From: JASGIT01 sp047601665
GTDB lineage: Bacteria > Pseudomonadota > Gammaproteobacteria > Burkholderiales > Burkholderiaceae_C
DNA length: 64,000 nucleotides
Assembly: GCA_047601665.1 (NCBI GenBank)
Contig: JASGIT010000001.1
Span: 2,294,001 to 2,358,000 of the forward strand
Direction of reading: 5' to 3'
Part shown: positions 24,233-32,510 of the stretch, in pieces
How positions within the stretch are numbered: the stretch's first letter is position 1
How the letters are laid out: each line of letters opens with the position of its first letter
Made by a program: the position numbers and the translations under genes
The notes under the pieces: generated by a model
Seen by the model: the letters and a program-made list of their open reading frames with translations, nothing else
The model's database searches: none
Told to the model about the DNA's origin: nothing

Positions 24233-25309
24233 ATGAAAAAATCCCTGCTTGCCCTGGCCGTGCTGGCTGCTTCCGGTGCTGCAATGGCCCAGTCTTCCGT
24301 GACCCTGTACGGTATCGTTGACGCCGGCGTGACCTACGTCAACGGCGCGTCGAACTGGACCGGTCTGGCTTCCGGCGGCCAATACACCAGCCGTCTGGGC
24401 TTCCGCGGCGTGGAAGACCTGGGTGGCGGCCTGAAGGCCGGTTTCGTCCTGGAAGGCGGCTTCAATGCTGACACTGGCGACGGCGCTACCAGCTACGCTG
24501 GCGCCAAGGCTGGCGACGGCTTCTCCTTCCGTCGTCAATCCACCGTGGGCCTGTCCGGCAACTTCGGTGAAATCCGCCTGGGCCGCGAAATGACCGCTGC
24601 CTACGTTGCTCTGTCGCGCTACGACGTGTTCAACCAAGTGGGCCTGGGTTATTCCCGCCTGTGGGCTGATGGCGGCGTTGCAGGCACCAGCCAGCTCACG
24701 ACCAACCAGCGCGTCAGCAACGCTGTGACCTATGTGTCGCCCAACTTCGCCGGCTTCAAGATCGCCGCGAACTACGGCTTCGGCGAAGTCGCTGGCAACA
24801 ACAGCAGCAGCCGTTACATCGGCGGCGCGGCAACGTACGACAACGGCCCCCTGAGCCTGGGCCTGGGCCTGGAGCGCCTGAACAAGGGCGTGGGCGCCAA
24901 CCCCAACGGCAACATCAACGCCGTGAGCGTGGGTGGTTCGTATGACCTGGGCGTGGCCAAGCTGCTCGCCAGCTATCGCCAATCCACCGCCAAGGATGAA
25001 TACGGCGCTGGCATCGACAACAAGCTGAAGGGCTACATGCTGGCCGCAACCGCTCCCGTCGGCCCCGGCCTGGTGAAGGTTGCCTACAACCGCTACCAGA
25101 ACGATTTCGGCGGCGGCATTTCGGCCAAGGCTGACCAGCTCTCCCTGGGCTATGTGTACAGCCTGTCCAAGCGTACTTCCGTGTACGGCACCTACGCCTA
25201 CCTGAAGAACAAGAACGACGGCTCCACGTTCAGCCTGAGCAACGCTGTCGGCGTGAAGGACAACGGCGCCCAGCAAGGCCTGCAAATCGGCCTGACCCAC
25301 GCTTTCTAA
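24233..25309 (+). CDS. Gram-negative porin (Burkholderiales OmpC-like)
   Basis: A 358-residue outer-membrane trimeric porin. The signal peptide is MKKSLLALAVLAASGAAMA, with cleavage before QSSVTLYG. The mature part shows alternating beta strands and the family L3/loop features (GFRGVEDLGGGLKAGF), and it ends in Phe (GLTHAF), the BAM recognition residue. Codon use differs visibly from its neighbours, favouring GCT, GGT, CGT and AAG, as expected of a very highly expressed gene. GGAG 8 bases before the ATG is the ribosome site. The gene has its own strong terminator, and about 257 bases upstream hold only its control region. Confidence 0.93.
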   Translation: MKKSLLALAVLAASGAAMAQSSVTLYGIVDAGVTYVNGASNWTGLASGGQYTSRLGFRGVEDLGGGLKAGFVLEGGFNADTGDGATSYAGAKAGDGFSFRRQSTVGLSGNFGEIRLGREMTAAYVALSRYDVFNQVGLGYSRLWADGGVAGTSQLTTNQRVSNAVTYVSPNFAGFKIAANYGFGEVAGNNSSSRYIGGAATYDNGPLSLGLGLERLNKGVGANPNGNINAVSVGGSYDLGVAKLLASYRQSTAKDEYGAGIDNKLKGYMLAATAPVGPGLVKVAYNRYQNDFGGGISAKADQLSLGYVYSLSKRTSVYGTYAYLKNKNDGSTFSLSNAVGVKDNGAQQGLQIGLTHAF

Positions 25310-25349
25310 GCTGATGCTGGCGCAAGCCAGCTCCAGCCCAAAGCATCAG

Positions 25350-25379
25350 CCGCCAACCTTCGGGTTGGCGGTTTTTTTT
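25350..25379 (+). terminator. Rho-independent terminator of the porin gene
   Basis: CCGCCAACC-TTCG-GGTTGGCGG is a perfect 9-bp stem with a UUCG tetraloop, followed by eight T. It lies 41 bases after the porin stop. Confidence 0.95.
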
Positions 25380-25440
25380 CGTGTGCGCCCACCATGCATG
25401 CACTCCTGGCTTCCATTGGCCCGATGCGGTTCTTCTCCAG

Positions 25441-25469
25441 TTGCAACTCTGATTTATTGGGTGTACATT
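25441..25469 (+). promoter_or_regulatory. Sigma-70 promoter of brnTA
   Basis: TTGCAA at 25441-25446, a 17-base spacer, then TACATT at 25464-25469, six bases before the brnT ATG. The TGTACA inside the -10 region is palindromic and could be part of a BrnA operator. brnTA operons are known to be repressed by BrnA. Confidence 0.6.
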
Positions 25470-25475
25470 AAATCA

Positions 25476-25748
25476 ATGAGAATCGAGTTCGACAGCACCA
25501 AGCGAGACAAGACCTTGGCCGAGCGCGGCCTGGACTTCGCCCGTGCTGGCGAGGTGTTCGCAGGCCGACACTTCACGGGGCAGGACAGGCGGCAAGACTA
25601 TGCCGAAGACCGCTTTATTACCGTGGGCCTGCTGGATGCCCGCCTGGTGGTGCTGGTCTGGACACCGCGCGGCGAGGCGCGCCGCATCATCAGCATGAGA
25701 AAAGCCAATGAGCGCGAAAAAATCTTCTACGCCCGCTACCTGGACTGA
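25476..25748 (+). CDS. brnT: BrnT family type II toxin
   Basis: A 90-residue RelE-fold ribonuclease toxin of the BrnT family. It shows the usual motifs: EFDSTKRDKTLAERGLDFARA near 4, the DYAEDRFITVG region, and RIISMRKANEREKIFY near the C-terminus, which contains the catalytic Arg and adjacent residues. BrnT cleaves RNA and is neutralised by BrnA. The start ATG at 25476 follows the promoter almost directly, so the mRNA leader is very short. The 3' end overlaps brnA by 41 bases. Confidence 0.88.
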   Translation: MRIEFDSTKRDKTLAERGLDFARAGEVFAGRHFTGQDRRQDYAEDRFITVGLLDARLVVLVWTPRGEARRIISMRKANEREKIFYARYLD

Positions 25749-25977
25749 CCCGGACGACGCGCCCGCACTGACCGAGGCGTTCTTTCAGACGGCAGACCAG
25801 TACGAAGGCGCCATGCTCAAGCCCCGTGGCCGGCCCAAAGCCGCTGCCACCAAGGAGCCGGTGAAACTGCGCCTGGATGCCGACGTGCTTGCTGCACTGC
25901 GCGCCACGGGCGATGGCTGGCAAACGCGCATCAATGAAATGCTGCGCGCCAGCCTGCATCTGGCGGGGCGGGTGTAA
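25708..25977 (+). CDS. brnA: BrnA family antitoxin
   Basis: An 89-residue antitoxin. The C-terminal half (PVKLRLDADVLAALRATGDGWQTRINEML) is a ribbon-helix-helix DNA-binding domain of the BrnA type. The N-terminal half is the toxin-binding part. It overlaps the end of brnT in another frame and is co-transcribed. It should bind BrnT and repress the operon. Confidence 0.87.
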   Translation: MSAKKSSTPATWTDPDDAPALTEAFFQTADQYEGAMLKPRGRPKAAATKEPVKLRLDADVLAALRATGDGWQTRINEMLRASLHLAGRV

Positions 25978-26054
25978 GACCTTGAACACGCTCTAGCGCA
26001 AACACGCTCTCAGACTTGCTGCGTGGGCAGGACTGGCTGATAGCATCATGCCCA

Positions 26055-27035
26055 ATGCTTGCCTTCATCCTGCGCCGACTGATACAGGCCGTGATCGTGA
26101 TGGTCGCGGTGGCCTTCATCGCGTTCATGCTGTTCCAGTTCGTGGGCGACCCGGTGGTCATCGTGCTGGGGCAGGACGCCAAGCCCGAGCAGATCCAGGC
26201 GCTGCGCGCCGCGCTGGGGCTGGATCAATCGTTCGTGGTGCAGTTCTGGCGCTTTCTGCTGAATGCGGCGCAGGGCGAGTTCGGCCTCAGCCTGCGCCAG
26301 GCGCAGCCGGTGTCGCGGCTGATCGCGCAGCGCTTTCCGGCCACGCTGGAACTGGCGCTGGTGGCGGCGGTGCTGGCGCTGGTGGTGGGCGTGCCGATGG
26401 GCGTGTACGCGGCGCTCAAGCGCGGCACGTTCATGAGCCAGGTGTTCATGACGCTGTCGCTGCTCGGCGTGTCGCTGCCCACCTTCCTGATCGGCATCTT
26501 GCTGATCCTGGTATTCTCGGTCACGCTGGGCTGGTTTCCGAGCTTCGGGCGCGGCGACGTGGTGCAGATCGGCTGGTGGAGCACGGGCCTGCTCACGGCC
26601 AAGGGCTGGCACCACATCGTGCTGCCGGCGGTGACGCTGGCGATCTTCCAGCTCACGCTCATCATGCGGCTGGTGCGGGCCGAGATGCTCGAAGTGCTGC
26701 GCACCGACTACATCAAGTTCGCCCGCGCGCGGGGCCTGTCCGACCGCGCCATTTACTTCGGCCATGCGCTCAAGAACACGCTGGTGCCGGTGCTCACCAT
26801 CACCGGCCTGCAACTGGGCGGGCTGATCGCGTTCGCCATCATCACCGAGACCGTGTTCCAGTGGCCGGGCATGGGCCTGCTCTTCATCCAGGCCGTGACG
26901 TTCGCCGACATTCCGGTGATGGCCGCTTATTTGTGCCTGATTGCGCTGATCTTCGTGGTCATCAATCTGGTGGTGGATTTGCTGTATTTCGCCGTCGACC
27001 CGCGCCTGCGCGTGGGCAAGGCGGGGGGACATTGA
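26055..27035 (+). CDS. ABC transporter permease, dipeptide/oligopeptide type (DppB/OppB)
   Basis: A 326-residue inner-membrane permease with six helices. It has the N-terminal OppB signature (FILRRLIQAVIVMVAV) and the EAA loop region near LRTDYIKFARARGLSDRAI, which contacts the ATPases. The ATG at 26055 is chosen over an upstream extension because it gives the standard start MLAFILRRL. It overlaps the next gene by one base. No substrate-binding protein gene is upstream; the space is taken by brnTA. Confidence 0.9.
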   Translation: MLAFILRRLIQAVIVMVAVAFIAFMLFQFVGDPVVIVLGQDAKPEQIQALRAALGLDQSFVVQFWRFLLNAAQGEFGLSLRQAQPVSRLIAQRFPATLELALVAAVLALVVGVPMGVYAALKRGTFMSQVFMTLSLLGVSLPTFLIGILLILVFSVTLGWFPSFGRGDVVQIGWWSTGLLTAKGWHHIVLPAVTLAIFQLTLIMRLVRAEMLEVLRTDYIKFARARGLSDRAIYFGHALKNTLVPVLTITGLQLGGLIAFAIITETVFQWPGMGLLFIQAVTFADIPVMAAYLCLIALIFVVINLVVDLLYFAVDPRLRVGKAGGH

Positions 27036-28252
27036 TGATGAAGCTCAAGATCGGCGGCCGCGCGTTCGCGCACATCGCCCAGTTCCACCCCGAACTCACG
27101 GCCTTCCGCCGCGACCTGCACGCGCACCCGGAACTGGGCTTCGAGGAAAAGTACACCGCCGCGCGCGTGGCCGAGGCGCTGCGCGCGGCGGGCGTGGACG
27201 AAGTCCATGAAGGCATCGGCCGCACCGGCGTGGTGGCCGTGGTGCGCGGGCGCGGGCGGTCGAGCGGGCAGATGATCGGCCTGCGCGCCGACATGGACGC
27301 GCTGCCCATGGCCGAGCACAACGACTTCGCCTGGAAGTCCGCCACCCAGGGCCTGATGCACGGCTGCGGCCACGACGGGCACACGGCCATGCTGGTGGGC
27401 GCGGCGCGCTACCTCGCGGCCACGCGCCGCTTCGACGGCACGGCGGTGCTGATCTTCCAGCCCGGCGAGGAGGGCTACGCGGGCGCGAAGGTGATGATCG
27501 AGGACGGGCTGTTCGAGCGCTTTCCGGTGCAGTCGGTCTACGCCATGCACAACTGGCCCGCGATGCGCGCGGGCACGGTGGGCCTGAACAGCGGCGCGAT
27601 GATGGCAGCGGCCGACCGCATCACCATCGAGATCACGGGCCGCGGCGGTCACGGCGCGCACCCGTACCAGACGACGGACGTGGTGCTGGCCTCCGCCCAC
27701 ATCATCACGGCGGTGCAGAGCATCGTGGCGCGCAACGTGCGCGCGCTGGACAGCGCCGTGATCAGCCTGTGCGCCATGCAGGCGGGCGACCTGGGCGCGT
27801 TCAGCGTGCTGCCCGGCTCGGCCACGCTGGTGGGTACGGTGCGCACCTTCAGCCCCACCGTGCAGGACATGGTGGAGGCCCGCCTGAAGGAACTGTGCAG
27901 CGCCGTGGCCCTGGGCCTGGGCACGACGGCCACCGTGCGCTACGAGCGCATGTACCCCGCCACCCTGAACACCGAGAGCGAGGCGCGCTTCGCGGGCGAC
28001 GTGGCCGAGTCCCTGGTGGGCGCGGAAAACCTGGTGCGCGACCTGGAGCCGAGCATGGGCGCGGAGGATTTTTCCTTCATGCTGCAAAGCAAGCCCGGCG
28101 CCTACCTGCGGCTGGGCCAGAGCAATGGCGGCGGCAGCACGGCGGCCCTGCACAGCAGCCGCTACGACTTCAACGACGAGGTGCTGCCCCTGGGCGCGGC
28201 GCTGCACGCGGGGCTGGTGGAGCAGGCCATGCCCTTGGCCGCGGCGGCGTGA
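27035..28252 (+). CDS. M20 family amidohydrolase/metallopeptidase
   Basis: A 405-residue zinc hydrolase of the M20D (hippurate hydrolase/IAA-amino-acid hydrolase) type. Metal-binding motifs include HGCGHDGHTAM near 108 and PGEEGYAGAKVM near 144, with a dimerisation domain at about 185-300. These enzymes cleave N-acyl or N-aminoacyl amides. It begins ATGATG directly on the stop of the permease gene and lies inside the transporter operon, so it probably processes the imported compound in the cytoplasm. The exact substrate is unknown. Confidence 0.9.
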   Translation: MMKLKIGGRAFAHIAQFHPELTAFRRDLHAHPELGFEEKYTAARVAEALRAAGVDEVHEGIGRTGVVAVVRGRGRSSGQMIGLRADMDALPMAEHNDFAWKSATQGLMHGCGHDGHTAMLVGAARYLAATRRFDGTAVLIFQPGEEGYAGAKVMIEDGLFERFPVQSVYAMHNWPAMRAGTVGLNSGAMMAAADRITIEITGRGGHGAHPYQTTDVVLASAHIITAVQSIVARNVRALDSAVISLCAMQAGDLGAFSVLPGSATLVGTVRTFSPTVQDMVEARLKELCSAVALGLGTTATVRYERMYPATLNTESEARFAGDVAESLVGAENLVRDLEPSMGAEDFSFMLQSKPGAYLRLGQSNGGGSTAALHSSRYDFNDEVLPLGAALHAGLVEQAMPLAAAA

Positions 28253-28260
28253 GTTTTGGA

Positions 28261-28314
28261 TGAAATCGGCCTCTGGCGCTTATGGGGTAAGCGCTGGCAG
28301 CTATGAATAAAAGA
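28261..28314 (-). repeat. REP-like repeat, copy between M20 gene and oppC
   Basis: Matches the family consensus: AGCTGCCAGCGCTTAC then GCGCCAGAGGCC on the minus strand, flanked by TTCATA. It fills the 70-base gap inside an operon. Confidence 0.75.
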
Positions 28315-28322
28315 GCAAAACG

Positions 28323-29234
28323 ATGAAACAGACCTTGGCACGCTGGTGGGACGGCGACGTGGCCTACAGCTTCCGCACCTCGCCCGTGGCGATGCTGGCG
28401 GCGGCCATCGCGGCGGTGTGCGTGTTCTGCGCGCTGTTCGCGGGCTGGGTCGCGCCGCACAACCCGTTTGACCTCTCCACGCTGGAATTGAGCGACGCGC
28501 GCCTGCCGCCCGCGTGGGCGCCCGAGGGCAGCAGCAAGTATCTGCTGGGCACGGATGACCAGGGGCGCGACATCCTCTCGGCGCTGATCTACGGCGCGCG
28601 TGTCTCGCTGGTCGTGGGGCTGGCGTCGGTGCTGCTCTCGGTGGTGGCGGGCGTGGCGCTGGGTTTGGTCGCGGGCTTTCGCGGCGGGTGGGTGGACGCG
28701 GTGCTGATGCGCCTGTGCGACGTGATGCTGTCCTTCCCCGCCATCCTGATCGCGCTGTTGATCGCGGGCGTGGGCCGTGCCGTGTTTCCGCAGGCGCCCG
28801 AGTCGCTGGCGTTCGGCGTGCTCATCCTGTCCATCGCGCTCACGGGCTGGGTGCAGTACGCGCGCACGGTGCGCGGCAGCACGCTGGTGGAGCGCAACAA
28901 GGAATACGTGCAGGCCGCGCGCGTCACCGGCGTGCCGCCGCTGCGCATCATGCGCCGCCACGTGTTGCCCAACGTGCTGGGGCCGGTGCTGGTGCTGGCC
29001 ACCATCCAGGTCGCCACGGCCATCATCACCGAGGCCACGCTGTCCTTTCTGGGCGTGGGCGCGCCGCCCACCGCGCCGTCGCTGGGCACGCTGATCCGCG
29101 TGGGCAACGACTATCTGTTCTCGGGCGAATGGTGGATCACTGTGTTCCCGGGCGTGATGCTGGTGCTCATCGCGCTGTCGGTGAACCTGCTGGGCGACTG
29201 GCTGCGCGATGCGCTGAACCCACGGCTGCGGTAA
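28323..29234 (+). CDS. ABC transporter permease, dipeptide/oligopeptide type (DppC/OppC)
   Basis: A 303-residue permease partner with the OppC N-terminal segment, the LGTDDQGRDILSALIYGARVSL motif near 76 (typical of DppC) and the EAA loop (YVQAARVTGVPPLRIMRRHVLPN near 195). Six membrane helices are expected. It is 70 bases from the M20 gene, separated by a REP-like repeat, and 6 bases from the first ATPase gene. Confidence 0.92.
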   Translation: MKQTLARWWDGDVAYSFRTSPVAMLAAAIAAVCVFCALFAGWVAPHNPFDLSTLELSDARLPPAWAPEGSSKYLLGTDDQGRDILSALIYGARVSLVVGLASVLLSVVAGVALGLVAGFRGGWVDAVLMRLCDVMLSFPAILIALLIAGVGRAVFPQAPESLAFGVLILSIALTGWVQYARTVRGSTLVERNKEYVQAARVTGVPPLRIMRRHVLPNVLGPVLVLATIQVATAIITEATLSFLGVGAPPTAPSLGTLIRVGNDYLFSGEWWITVFPGVMLVLIALSVNLLGDWLRDALNPRLR

Positions 29235-29240
29235 CTGCCC

Positions 29241-30209
29241 ATGTCTTTGCTCGAAGTCCAGAACCTCGTCGTCGAATTCCCCAGCCGCCGCGGCACGCTG
29301 CGGGCGCTGGACGATATTTCCTTCTCGATCGCCCCAGGCGAAATCCTGGGCGTGGTGGGTGAATCGGGCGCGGGCAAGTCGCTCACGGGCGCGTCCATCA
29401 TCGGGCTGCTGGAGCCGCCGGGGCGCATCGCCTCGGGCCAGATCCGGCTCGAAGGCCAGCGCATCGACCACCTGCCCGCCGCGCAGATGCGCCACGTGCG
29501 CGGGCGGCGCATCGGGGCCATTTTCCAGGACCCGCTGACCTCGCTGAACCCGCTGTACACCGTGGGCCGCCAACTGGTCGAAACCATCCAGGCGCACCTG
29601 CCCGTAAAGCCCGCCGAGGCGCGCGAGCGCGCCATCCAACTGCTCAAGGACACGGGCATCCCCGCCGCCGAACAGCGCATAGACCACTATCCGCACCAGT
29701 TCTCGGGCGGTATGCGCCAGCGCGTGGTGATCGCCCTGGCGCTGGCGGCACAGCCGCAACTCATCGTGGCCGACGAGCCGACCACGGCGCTGGACGTGTC
29801 CATCCAGGCGCAGATCATCCAGCTGCTGAAGAACATCTGCCGCTCGCGCGGCGCGGCGGTGATGCTCATCACCCACGACATGGGCGTGATCGCCGAGACC
29901 TGCGACCGCGTGGCCGTGATGTATGCGGGCCGCATCGCCGAGATCGGCCCGGTGCACGAAGTCATCAACCACCCGCGGCATCCCTACACGGCGGGGCTGA
30001 TGGCTTCCATCCCCGACATGGCGCAAGACCGCGAGCGGCTCTACCAGATCGACGGCGCCATGCCGCGCCTCACGGCGCTGCCCAGCGGCTGCGCCTTTCA
30101 CCCGCGCTGCCCGCGCGGCTTCGAGCAGCGCTGCCAGACGCAGCGGCCCGACCTGATGAGCGCCGGCGCCACGCAGGCCGCGTGCTGGTGGCCCGAGGAG
30201 GCGGTATGA
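29241..30209 (+). CDS. ABC transporter ATP-binding protein (DppD/OppD type)
   Basis: A 322-residue ATPase with Walker A GESGAGKS near 40, Q-loop IFQDPLTSLNPLYT, signature FSGGMRQR near 155, and Walker B LIVADEPTTALD. The C-terminal oligopeptide-type extension has the cysteine motif CAFHPRCPRGFEQRC, typical of DppD/OppD. The stop overlaps the next ATPase start by 4 bases. Confidence 0.93.
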   Translation: MSLLEVQNLVVEFPSRRGTLRALDDISFSIAPGEILGVVGESGAGKSLTGASIIGLLEPPGRIASGQIRLEGQRIDHLPAAQMRHVRGRRIGAIFQDPLTSLNPLYTVGRQLVETIQAHLPVKPAEARERAIQLLKDTGIPAAEQRIDHYPHQFSGGMRQRVVIALALAAQPQLIVADEPTTALDVSIQAQIIQLLKNICRSRGAAVMLITHDMGVIAETCDRVAVMYAGRIAEIGPVHEVINHPRHPYTAGLMASIPDMAQDRERLYQIDGAMPRLTALPSGCAFHPRCPRGFEQRCQTQRPDLMSAGATQAACWWPEEAV

Positions 30210-31201
30210 ACCAGCCCCTCGTCCAGGCGCATGACCTCGCCAAGACCTTCGACGTCTCCGCCCCTTGGCTCAACCGCGTGCTGGAACGCAAGCCACGCAC
30301 CCTGCTGCACGCGGTGGACGGCGTGGGCTTCGAGATCGAGCGCGGCCAGACGCTGGCCCTGGTGGGCGAATCGGGCTGCGGCAAAAGCACCGTGGCGCGC
30401 CTGCTCGTGGGCCTGTACGAGCCCACGCGCGGCGGCTTCACCTTCGACGGGCAGGACGCGCACGCCGCTTTTGCGAGCCCCAACGCCCGTGCCCTGCGCC
30501 GCCGCATCCAGATGATCTTCCAGGACCCGTATGCCAGCCTGAACCCGCGCTGGCTGGTGGAAGACATCGTCGGCGAGCCGCTGCGCGAGCACGGCCTGAT
30601 CACCGGCAAGGCCGCGCTGCAAGCGCGCGTGGGCGAGCTGCTGCAATCCGTCGGCCTGTCGGCGCAAGACGGGGCCAAGTACCCGCACCAGTTCTCGGGC
30701 GGGCAGCGCCAGCGCATCTCCATCGCCCGCGCGCTGGCCACCGAGCCCGAGTTCCTGGTCTGCGACGAGCCCACCAGCGCGCTCGACGTGAGCGTGCAGG
30801 CCCAGGTGCTCAACATCATGAAAGACCTGCAGCGCGCGCGCGGCCTGACCTACCTGTTCATCAGCCACAACCTCGCCGTGGTGCGCCACGTGAGCGACCA
30901 GGTCGGCGTGATGTACCTGGGCCGCCTGGTGGAACTGGCCGGCAAGGCCGAACTGTTCGGCGCGCCGCGCCACCCGTACACGCGCATGTTGCTCGACGCC
31001 ATCCCGCAAATGCACGCCACGGGCCGCGCGCGCACGCCGGTGCAGGGCGAGGTGCCCAACCCGCTCAACCCGCCGCCCGGCTGTGCCTTCCACCCGCGCT
31101 GCCCGCACGCCAACGCGCGCTGCCGCACCGAGCGGCCCGCGCTGCAGACCCTTGCCGGCATTCGCATTGCCTGCCATGCGGTCGAGGAAGGGCGCATCTA
31201 A
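30206..31201 (+). CDS. ABC transporter ATP-binding protein (DppF/OppF type)
   Basis: A 331-residue second ATPase of the peptide-type importer, with Walker A GESGCGKST near 57, FQDPYASLNPRW, signature FSGGQRQR near 160, Walker B LVCDEPTSALD and a C-terminal CAFHPRCPHANARC motif. The start at 30206 (MNQPLVQ) overlaps the DppD-type gene by 4 bases. It is the last gene of the permease-hydrolase-permease-ATPase-ATPase operon. Confidence 0.93.
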   Translation: MNQPLVQAHDLAKTFDVSAPWLNRVLERKPRTLLHAVDGVGFEIERGQTLALVGESGCGKSTVARLLVGLYEPTRGGFTFDGQDAHAAFASPNARALRRRIQMIFQDPYASLNPRWLVEDIVGEPLREHGLITGKAALQARVGELLQSVGLSAQDGAKYPHQFSGGQRQRISIARALATEPEFLVCDEPTSALDVSVQAQVLNIMKDLQRARGLTYLFISHNLAVVRHVSDQVGVMYLGRLVELAGKAELFGAPRHPYTRMLLDAIPQMHATGRARTPVQGEVPNPLNPPPGCAFHPRCPHANARCRTERPALQTLAGIRIACHAVEEGRI

Positions 31202-31235
31202 ACTGGAGGGCTTCGTTCTACCCCAAGGAGCCTTC

Positions 31236-31727
31236 ATGACCTTCATCATCACCAGCCCCGACATCGCCGACGGCAGCACCATCGCCCAGGTTTTCGAGTC
31301 CGACTGCTTCGGCTGCGGCGGCAAGAACGAATCGCCCGTGCTGCAATGGAGCGGAGCGCCCGCGGGCACCAAGAGCTTCGCCGTGCACTGCTACGACCCC
31401 GACGCGCCCACGGGCTCGGGCTTCTGGCACTGGTACGTGATCGACCTGCCCGCCGGCACCCAGGGCCTGGCCGCCAACGCGGGCGCCAAGGGCGGCGCCA
31501 ACCTGCCCGCGCCCGCGCGCCACATCCGCAACGACTACGGCCTCTACGCCTGGGGCGGCATGTGCCCGCCGCCCGGCGACAAGCCGCACCGCTACGTCTT
31601 CACGGTGCACGCGCTGTCGGTGGAGCGCATCGAGGTGCCCGACGACGCGCCCGCCGCGCTCACGGGTTTCATGGTCAACGCCAATACGTTGGCGAAGGCC
31701 AGTTTCACCGCCACCTACGGGCGTTGA
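31236..31727 (+). CDS. YbhB/YbcL family Raf kinase inhibitor-like protein
   Basis: A 163-residue bacterial PEBP-family protein. The ligand-pocket motifs are present: YDPDAPTGSGFWHWYV near 50 and PGDKPHRYVFTVHAL near 115. No signal peptide, hence cytoplasmic like E. coli YbhB. Function in bacteria is not settled. AAGGAG 7 bases before the ATG is a good ribosome site. It is 34 bases after the transporter operon and may be its distal gene. Confidence 0.9.
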   Translation: MTFIITSPDIADGSTIAQVFESDCFGCGGKNESPVLQWSGAPAGTKSFAVHCYDPDAPTGSGFWHWYVIDLPAGTQGLAANAGAKGGANLPAPARHIRNDYGLYAWGGMCPPPGDKPHRYVFTVHALSVERIEVPDDAPAALTGFMVNANTLAKASFTATYGR

Positions 31728-31738
31728 TGCAAAAAAGT

Positions 31739-31817
31739 GAGCTGCCAGCGCTTGCTACGCCTTGTTTTCTGAAGCAAAAGTACCTGAAACTGGGAAACAG
31801 CAAGCGCAGCAAGCTCC
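31739..31817. terminator. Large imperfect inverted repeat between convergent genes
   Basis: GAGCTGCCAGCGCTTGCT (31739-31756) and AGCAAGCGCAGCAAGCTC (31799-31816) are complementary at about 14 of 18 positions around a 42-base loop. It lies between the convergent PEBP and tetR genes. The left arm is half of the REP-like repeat. It may serve as a bidirectional terminator, but no strong U-tract follows. Confidence 0.35.
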
Positions 31818-31841
31818 TTATTTCGTAGCGCAACACCCTCG

Positions 31842-32432
31842 TCACCGGGGCTTTGGCGTGGTCAGCCAAGCGCGCACCGTCTCCAGAATCTCGTCCGACA
31901 GCGCCGGATCGGCGGCGGCCGTGGCGCGCGCCAGCACCAGCGCGCCGATCATGGCGCTGAGCGTGGCGATGGCCTCGCCCCGCTGCGCGGCGCTGGGCTC
32001 CTCGTCCTCCTTCAGCCCGCCGATCACCCGCGCGAAGCGGGTGATGTTGCGCTCCGCCCCCTCGGCGAACACGGCCGACAGATCGCCGCCCGCGCGCGCC
32101 ACGTCCACCGCCAGCGCGGCGGCGGGGCAGCCCTCGCCGGGGTGGTCGCGGTGTTGGGACGACAGGTAGGCGTGTACACGGGCGGCGAAGTCGTCGCCAT
32201 GCTCCTCGCCGTCCAGCGGCCCGATCGACCAGTCGAACGCGCGCGCGCAGGCCTCGCGCACCAGCGCGTCCTTCGACTCGAAATGGCGGTACAGCCCCCC
32301 GTGCGTGAGCCCCGCGCCGCGCGTGACCTCCGCCACGCCCACGCCCGCGAGGCCGTGCTCGCGGTACAGCCGCGAGGCGGCTTCCAGAATGTCCTGCCGG
32401 TTCTGCGCGGCCTGTGCCTTGGAGACTTTCAT
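31842..32432 (-). CDS. TetR/AcrR family transcriptional regulator
   Basis: A 196-residue repressor. The N-terminal helix-turn-helix spans about 12-58 (RQDILEAASRLYREHGLAGVGVAEVTRGAGLTHGGLYRHFESK), and an all-helical ligand domain follows. The ATG at 32432 (MKVSKAQAAQNRQ) is the family-like start; upstream in-frame codons overlap the control region. It is divergent from the ketoacyl synthase gene across 78 bases that contain a candidate operator, so it probably controls that gene and itself. The ligand is unknown, possibly fatty-acyl-like given its target. Confidence 0.88.
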   Translation of the reverse strand: MKVSKAQAAQNRQDILEAASRLYREHGLAGVGVAEVTRGAGLTHGGLYRHFESKDALVREACARAFDWSIGPLDGEEHGDDFAARVHAYLSSQHRDHPGEGCPAAALAVDVARAGGDLSAVFAEGAERNITRFARVIGGLKEDEEPSAAQRGEAIATLSAMIGALVLARATAAADPALSDEILETVRAWLTTPKPR

Positions 32433-32473
32433 CGGTCGGCTCCATTGATTGCGTTCATCATCAAAACGCATTT

Positions 32474-32490
32474 ATGATGACGGGCATCAT
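32474..32490. promoter_or_regulatory. Candidate TetR operator
   Basis: ATGATG-ACGGG-CATCAT, a perfect 6-bp inverted repeat with 5-base spacer, lies between tetR and the ketoacyl synthase gene. A further CATCAT lies 15-20 bases to the left, giving a second possible half-site. The assignment to the adjacent TetR protein is inference. Confidence 0.5.
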
Positions 32491-32510
32491 CATAACGGCA
32501 GGGGTATGCG

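Noticed and set aside
28170..30101. 643-residue minus-strand frame opposite oppC and dppD
   Set aside because: Shadow of two well-supported genes; no domain recognised.
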